Source: Mycobacterium sp. MBM
GTDB lineage: Bacteria; Actinomycetota; Actinomycetes; Mycobacteriales; Mycobacteriaceae
NCBI GenBank assembly: GCA_021648845.1
Contig: JAKJHY010000004.1
Location: 186,001 to 250,000, forward strand
Direction of reading: 5' to 3'
Length of the DNA stretch: 64,000 nucleotides
In this document: positions 61,025 to 64,000 of the stretch, in pieces
How positions within the stretch are numbered: position 1 is the stretch's first letter
Layout: each line of letters starts with the position of its first letter
Translations under genes and position numbers: made by a program
Notes under the pieces: generated by a model
Database searches by the model: none
Told to the model about the DNA's origin: nothing
What the model saw: the letters and a program-made list of their open reading frames with translations, nothing else

Positions 61025-62420
61025 AAGTCGCCTCCTGGCAGACGATTTCCACCTCACCGTCGTGGGCGATCCGGGTGGGTCCATCCACGGCGGTGAAGCT
61101 GAATTCGGGGACCCGCAACTCGTGGTAAAGCGGGCTGTGCACCAGCCTGCCGGTGGCCAGCGCGGTCAGGATGCGCAGCGTCGCGAACCTGCGGCCGGTC
61201 TCCAGGATGCGGACGTCGATCAGTCCGTCGTCCATCCGGACCCGTCGCGACGGGGCGAAGCCCGATGGCGAATACAGGGAATTACCGAGGAAGAACAGCG
61301 ATGTCTGAACGGTCTTGTTGTCGTACCGGATGCGCACCGTGGCATCGGTGCTCAAGGTGCGGTACAGCGCGTACGCACCGGCCAGGGGCTTACCCATCCT
61401 GTGTTCGAGCTTTTCGCGGATGCGGACGAACGTCGGATAGGCCCCGATGCTCGCGGTGTTGACCACGGTCCCGGAGTCGTTGAACGCGATGGTGTCGGCG
61501 TATGCGGCCGAGCCGGTGCGTAATGCCTCGACCGTGGCGGCGACGGTATCGCAGCCGATGTCCTTGGCGAAATGGTTGAAGGTGCCACCGGGGAACACCG
61601 CCAGCGGCACCCCCGCCTGCACCGCGATCCCGGCGGCGCAGGACACCGTGCCGTCACCACCGCCGACGGCCAGCACCTCGGCGCGGCCGGCGGCCTCGCG
61701 TAGTTTCTCCTCGATATCCTCGTCGTCGCCCACCTCGACGATCTCGGTCTTGGGCAGTGACTTGCGCACCTCGTCGAGGATGCGGGCCCCGGTACCGCTG
61801 CCGGAATTCGGGTTGACGACCAGGATCACACCGTCGCCCTCGGGCCGGGGCGGGGTGTCGTAGCGATGCGGTTCGCCGGCGGTGACCGGGGGCTCGACGA
61901 TGGTGGGGACCACGCTGGCGCCGACCAGCGCGACCGCGGTTCCGATGCCGAAGCCGGCCAGCACATCACCCGGATAGTGCGCGCCGGTGGCGACCCGCGA
62001 CAGGCCGACGAGGCCGGCGAGCACGCCTAGACCGACCCCCAGGTTGCGGTTTTCCAGGCCGACGCCGACGGCGAACGCGGCGGCGCTGGCCGAATGCCCC
62101 GAGGGCAGCGAGTTCGATGTCGGCATCCGCCGCGACCGACGGACGAAGGGCACCGTCGCGAAGTCCGGTCGCGGCCTTTTCCAGATGCGCTTGGCGCCCT
62201 GATTGGTGACCAGACTGGTCACTGCCAGCGTCAACACACCTCGGGTCGCGCCGCGGCGCATCGACGGGGTTCCGGCGGCGAACAATCCGGCGCCGATCGC
62301 GAACCACAGTTTGGAGTGGTCGGCGGCCGCGGTGAGTTTGGGCATCACCGTGTCGAGCAGCGTGCTGTCCGATTCCGCAACGGCCAGGAAGATGCGCCGG
62401 TCGACCGTTCCGAGTCCCAT
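60978..62420 (-). CDS. Bifunctional PAP2 phosphatase / diacylglycerol kinase-like protein
   Basis: A 480-residue fusion. The N-terminal about 190 residues are a PAP2 domain (KRIWKRPRPDF, LPSGHSASA, SRVATGAHYPGD). The C-terminal about 290 residues are a DagK-type lipid kinase: LVVNPNSGSGTG, GGDGTVSCAAG (ATP site) and FPGGTFNHFAKD. It could both dephosphorylate and phosphorylate a lipid, or be a mannosyl/sphingoid-lipid enzyme. ATG 62420 is preceded by TACTTT at 6 nt, suggesting a leaderless mRNA; an ATG at 62444 is also open. Confidence 0.9.
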   Translation of the reverse strand: MGLGTVDRRIFLAVAESDSTLLDTVMPKLTAAADHSKLWFAIGAGLFAAGTPSMRRGATRGVLTLAVTSLVTNQGAKRIWKRPRPDFATVPFVRRSRRMPTSNSLPSGHSASAAAFAVGVGLENRNLGVGLGVLAGLVGLSRVATGAHYPGDVLAGFGIGTAVALVGASVVPTIVEPPVTAGEPHRYDTPPRPEGDGVILVVNPNSGSGTGARILDEVRKSLPKTEIVEVGDDEDIEEKLREAAGRAEVLAVGGGDGTVSCAAGIAVQAGVPLAVFPGGTFNHFAKDIGCDTVAATVEALRTGSAAYADTIAFNDSGTVVNTASIGAYPTFVRIREKLEHRMGKPLAGAYALYRTLSTDATVRIRYDNKTVQTSLFFLGNSLYSPSGFAPSRRVRMDDGLIDVRILETGRRFATLRILTALATGRLVHSPLYHELRVPEFSFTAVDGPTRIAHDGEVEIVCQEATFKNRYRSLPVFRPLP

Positions 62421-62497
62421 GGCTACAAAGTACGCATTTCCCATCGTGTCCAAACCTTGACTTGACCTCGTCGTCCTGCGGCGCCCACGATGGGCGG

Positions 62498-63160
62498 ATG
62501 CGCCGACTACTCGTGGTGTTGAGCGCGCTCTGGCTGGTCGGTGGCTCGGCTGCCCTCGCAGCGGTGCCTGCCAACGCCGCCGAGACGCCCTGGTTCGCCG
62601 GATCGGTCGGCAACGCCACCCAGGTGATTTCCGTTGTGGGCGTGGGCCCGACGACCGCCAAGATCGACGTGTGGGAGCGGACCGCGGCCGGCTGGACCCC
62701 GGTCGGGGTGGGCATACCCGCCCACATCGGGTCCAGCGGTATGTCGACCGCGATCCGCGAGGGGTCGATGAAGACGCCGATGGGGGTATTCACCCTGGAC
62801 TTCGCCTTCGGCACGCAAGGCAATCCCGGCGGTGGCCTGCCCTATGTACAGGTCGGACCGAATCATTGGTGGGACGGTGACGTCGACAGCCCGACCTACA
62901 ACACCATGCAGGTCTGCCGGCGGGACCAATGCCCCTTCGCTACCGAGGGCACCGGCACCGAGAACCTGCAGATCCCGCAGTACGCGCATGCCGTGGTGAT
63001 GGGGGTGAACAAGGCCAGGGTGCCCGGCGCGGGCAGCGCCTTCTTCCTGCACACCACCGACGGTGGCGCGACCGCGGGTTGTGTCGCCATCGACGACGCC
63101 GCGCTGGTGAAGATCATCCGCTGGCTGCGCCCCGGCGCCCTGATCGCCGTGTCCAAGTAG
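62498..63160 (+). CDS. Secreted L,D-transpeptidase-like (YkuD fold) protein, Rv0309-like
   Basis: A 220-residue exported protein with a signal peptide of about 27 residues ending near ANAAE. The conserved region REGSMKTPMGVFTLDFAFG and the C-terminal TTDGGATAGCVAIDD match the YkuD/L,D-transpeptidase fold, with Cys in T-A-G-C-V-A in place of the usual S-H-G-C-h-N-R. It could modify peptidoglycan cross-links or be a non-canonical member. Length and neighbours match Rv0309 (218 aa, recalled). There is no lipobox. Confidence 0.85.
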   Translation: MRRLLVVLSALWLVGGSAALAAVPANAAETPWFAGSVGNATQVISVVGVGPTTAKIDVWERTAAGWTPVGVGIPAHIGSSGMSTAIREGSMKTPMGVFTLDFAFGTQGNPGGGLPYVQVGPNHWWDGDVDSPTYNTMQVCRRDQCPFATEGTGTENLQIPQYAHAVVMGVNKARVPGAGSAFFLHTTDGGATAGCVAIDDAALVKIIRWLRPGALIAVSK

Positions 63161-63631
63161 TCAGATATTAACCGCGCGACCGGCTTTCACCTTGAAGCCG
63201 AGGCTCTCGGTGGACAGTGACGCGTCGTAGGTGCGGTCGTATCCGGTCTTGCTGATCTTCCAGCCCTCGGGGGTGCGCCGATAGGTGTCGTGATAGAAGC
63301 CGGCGCCGATGAGCATGAAGTTGAACTCGGGGGCGATGACCTTGTCCTGCAGGTACCAGATCCCGGTGGCCTCGTCGCCGTCGATCTCGATCTCCGGATG
63401 GGTCACCTTGTGCTCGGTGATGATGCCGGCCGGCATGGAGGTGCGCATGAACTCGACCAGGGTCGCGCGGTCGGTGAAGTGATGTTCCTCGCCGAGGGAC
63501 TCGCCGTAGTCGCCCACCACGTCCTCGGTGAGAGTGTCGGCGAAATCATCCCAGTGTTTGGTGTCCAGCGCGCGCATGTACCGGTACTTGACCTTCTTGA
63601 TTGCTTCGATGTCAGCGAGGTTGTCTGCCAT
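63161..63631 (-). CDS. SnoaL-like/NTF2-fold protein (Rv0310c-like)
   Basis: A 156-residue cone-fold protein from the ATG at 63631 (MADNLADIEAIKK); an ATG at 63640 would add three residues. Segments KYRYMRALDTKHWDDFADTL, ATLVEFMRTSMP and WYLQDKVIAPEFNFMLIGAGFYHDTY, seen in shorter pieces such as DTKHWDDF and GFYHDTYRRTPEGW, are typical of SnoaL_4 proteins (polyketide cyclases, dehydratases). Its stop abuts the stop of the convergent transpeptidase-like gene. Confidence 0.88.
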   Translation of the reverse strand: MADNLADIEAIKKVKYRYMRALDTKHWDDFADTLTEDVVGDYGESLGEEHHFTDRATLVEFMRTSMPAGIITEHKVTHPEIEIDGDEATGIWYLQDKVIAPEFNFMLIGAGFYHDTYRRTPEGWKISKTGYDRTYDASLSTESLGFKVKAGRAVNI

Positions 63632-63708
63632 GCCCGACATCAGACCACAGGGGTTGCCGCGTTGTGTCCGTTCGGCCGATCGCAGTGGCGGCGGTTATGG
63701 TGGGCCCA

Positions 63709-64000
63709 ATGACCGACCCGCTGGGGTTGTCCATCGGGACGACCAATCTGGTCGCGGCACGCGTCGGCGACCTCCCCGTGACGCGGCGCGCTGTTCTGAC
63801 ACTTCCCGTGCAGGGCGCGCCGGAAGTCGGTGCGCCCTCCGGCCAGCCCGGTCAGGTGCTGTCGGGATTCGTTGACCGCGTGGGAGATCCGGTGCCACTG
63901 GTGGCGGCGGACGGGTCGTCCTATCTTGCCGACGACCTGTTGGTCGAGGCGCTGGAGGCGATGGTGGGTGTCGTCGGCGGTACCGCGTCGGCGCTGACGG
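63709..64000 (+). CDS. Hsp70-like protein, 3' truncated by the window (Rv0312-like)
   Basis: An ATG at 63709 opens a frame that remains open to the last base (97 codons visible). The N-terminus MTDPLGLSIGTTNLVAARVG has the phosphate-1 motif (IGTTN) of the Hsp70/actin ATPase fold. In M. tuberculosis, Rv0312 at this position is a long Hsp70-like protein with a Pro/Thr-rich tail (recalled). The rest lies outside the window. Confidence 0.85.
   Translation, partial: MTDPLGLSIGTTNLVAARVGDLPVTRRAVLTLPVQGAPEVGAPSGQPGQVLSGFVDRVGDPVPLVAADGSSYLADDLLVEALEAMVGVVGGTASALT

Noticed and set aside
1..64000. Prophage, insertion sequence, integron or CRISPR
   Set aside because: No transposase, integrase, phage structural gene, terminal inverted repeats with target duplication, or regularly spaced repeats were seen.
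1..64000. tRNA or rRNA genes
   Set aside because: No cloverleaf with a T-loop GTTCRA consensus in proper spacing was noticed; a tRNA scan would be needed to exclude one fully.

Overview
The window is high-GC actinobacterial DNA from a fast-growing mycobacterium (Mycolicibacterium type, close to M. smegmatis). The evidence is a complete ESX-3 type VII secretion locus, PE/PPE genes, FadD/FadE families, F420-type oxidoreductases, several apparently leaderless transcripts (a -10 hexamer 6-7 nt before an ATG), and gene order recalled from M. tuberculosis Rv0269c-Rv0276, Rv0282-Rv0294 and Rv0308-Rv0312. No tRNA, rRNA, CRISPR array, insertion sequence or phage gene was seen.

Bases 1-11.5 kb form an accessory catabolic region. 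It starts with a truncated FAD aromatic hydroxylase, a succinate-semialdehyde-type dehydrogenase and two adjacent TenA-family proteins, one with Cys and one with Glu at the catalytic position. A PfpI protein and a TetR regulator follow. A minus-strand operon (TetR, LacI, FMN 2-hydroxyacid oxidase, acetamidase/formamidase, SDR) is divergent from a Rieske oxygenase, with a clear operator between them. Bases 11.6-17.1 kb hold unrelated housekeeping or accessory genes: a 13E12-type DUF222/HNH protein, a Ddn-like enzyme, a rhodanese, a membrane protein, an esterase, an F420/FMN split-barrel protein and a thioesterase.

Bases 17.1-24.6 kb are a complete eight-gene 'Nit1C' cluster (MSMEG_0565-0572 type): MSMEG_0572-type protein, carbon-nitrogen hydrolase, MSMEG_0570-type protein, flavin oxidoreductase, radical SAM protein, GNAT/AIR-synthase fusion, second carbon-nitrogen hydrolase, glycosyltransferase. 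It is read as one tightly overlapping minus-strand operon. A GlnR-like AC-n9-AC site lies upstream and a LysG/ArgP-like LysR gene is divergent. The second hydrolase has lost the catalytic Cys and Glu (both Asp). The cluster's chemistry is poorly understood, and it is the best candidate here for an under-described system.

Bases 24.9-30.2 kb carry the LysR gene, an acyl-ACP desaturase behind a perfect 35-bp double operator, a ferritin-like protein, a TetR gene with two operators, an Acg-type nitroreductase, a STAS protein without the usual phospho-serine, and an unannotated 20-codon ORF followed by a strong hairpin. Bases 30.4-41.5 kb match the Rv0269c-Rv0276 segment: a LigD-type polymerase, fadD2, an SDR, fadE6, a D-2-hydroxyacid dehydrogenase (extra), a hydrolase, TetR, a VOC protein, TetR and an MpaB-like protein.

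Bases 41.6-56.1 kb are ESX-3 (eccA3-eccB3-eccC3-PE5-PPE4-esxG-esxH-espG3-eccD3-mycP3-eccE3) behind an IdeR-like iron box. This is the machinery that secretes EsxG-EsxH and PE5-PPE4 and supports siderophore-dependent iron uptake. The last 8 kb carry an Rv0293c-like hydrolase, an amidohydrolase, tam, a Nudix enzyme, an uncharacterised protein, two PAP2-type phosphatases that overlap tail to tail, a secreted L,D-transpeptidase-like protein, a SnoaL-like protein and the start of an Hsp70-like gene.
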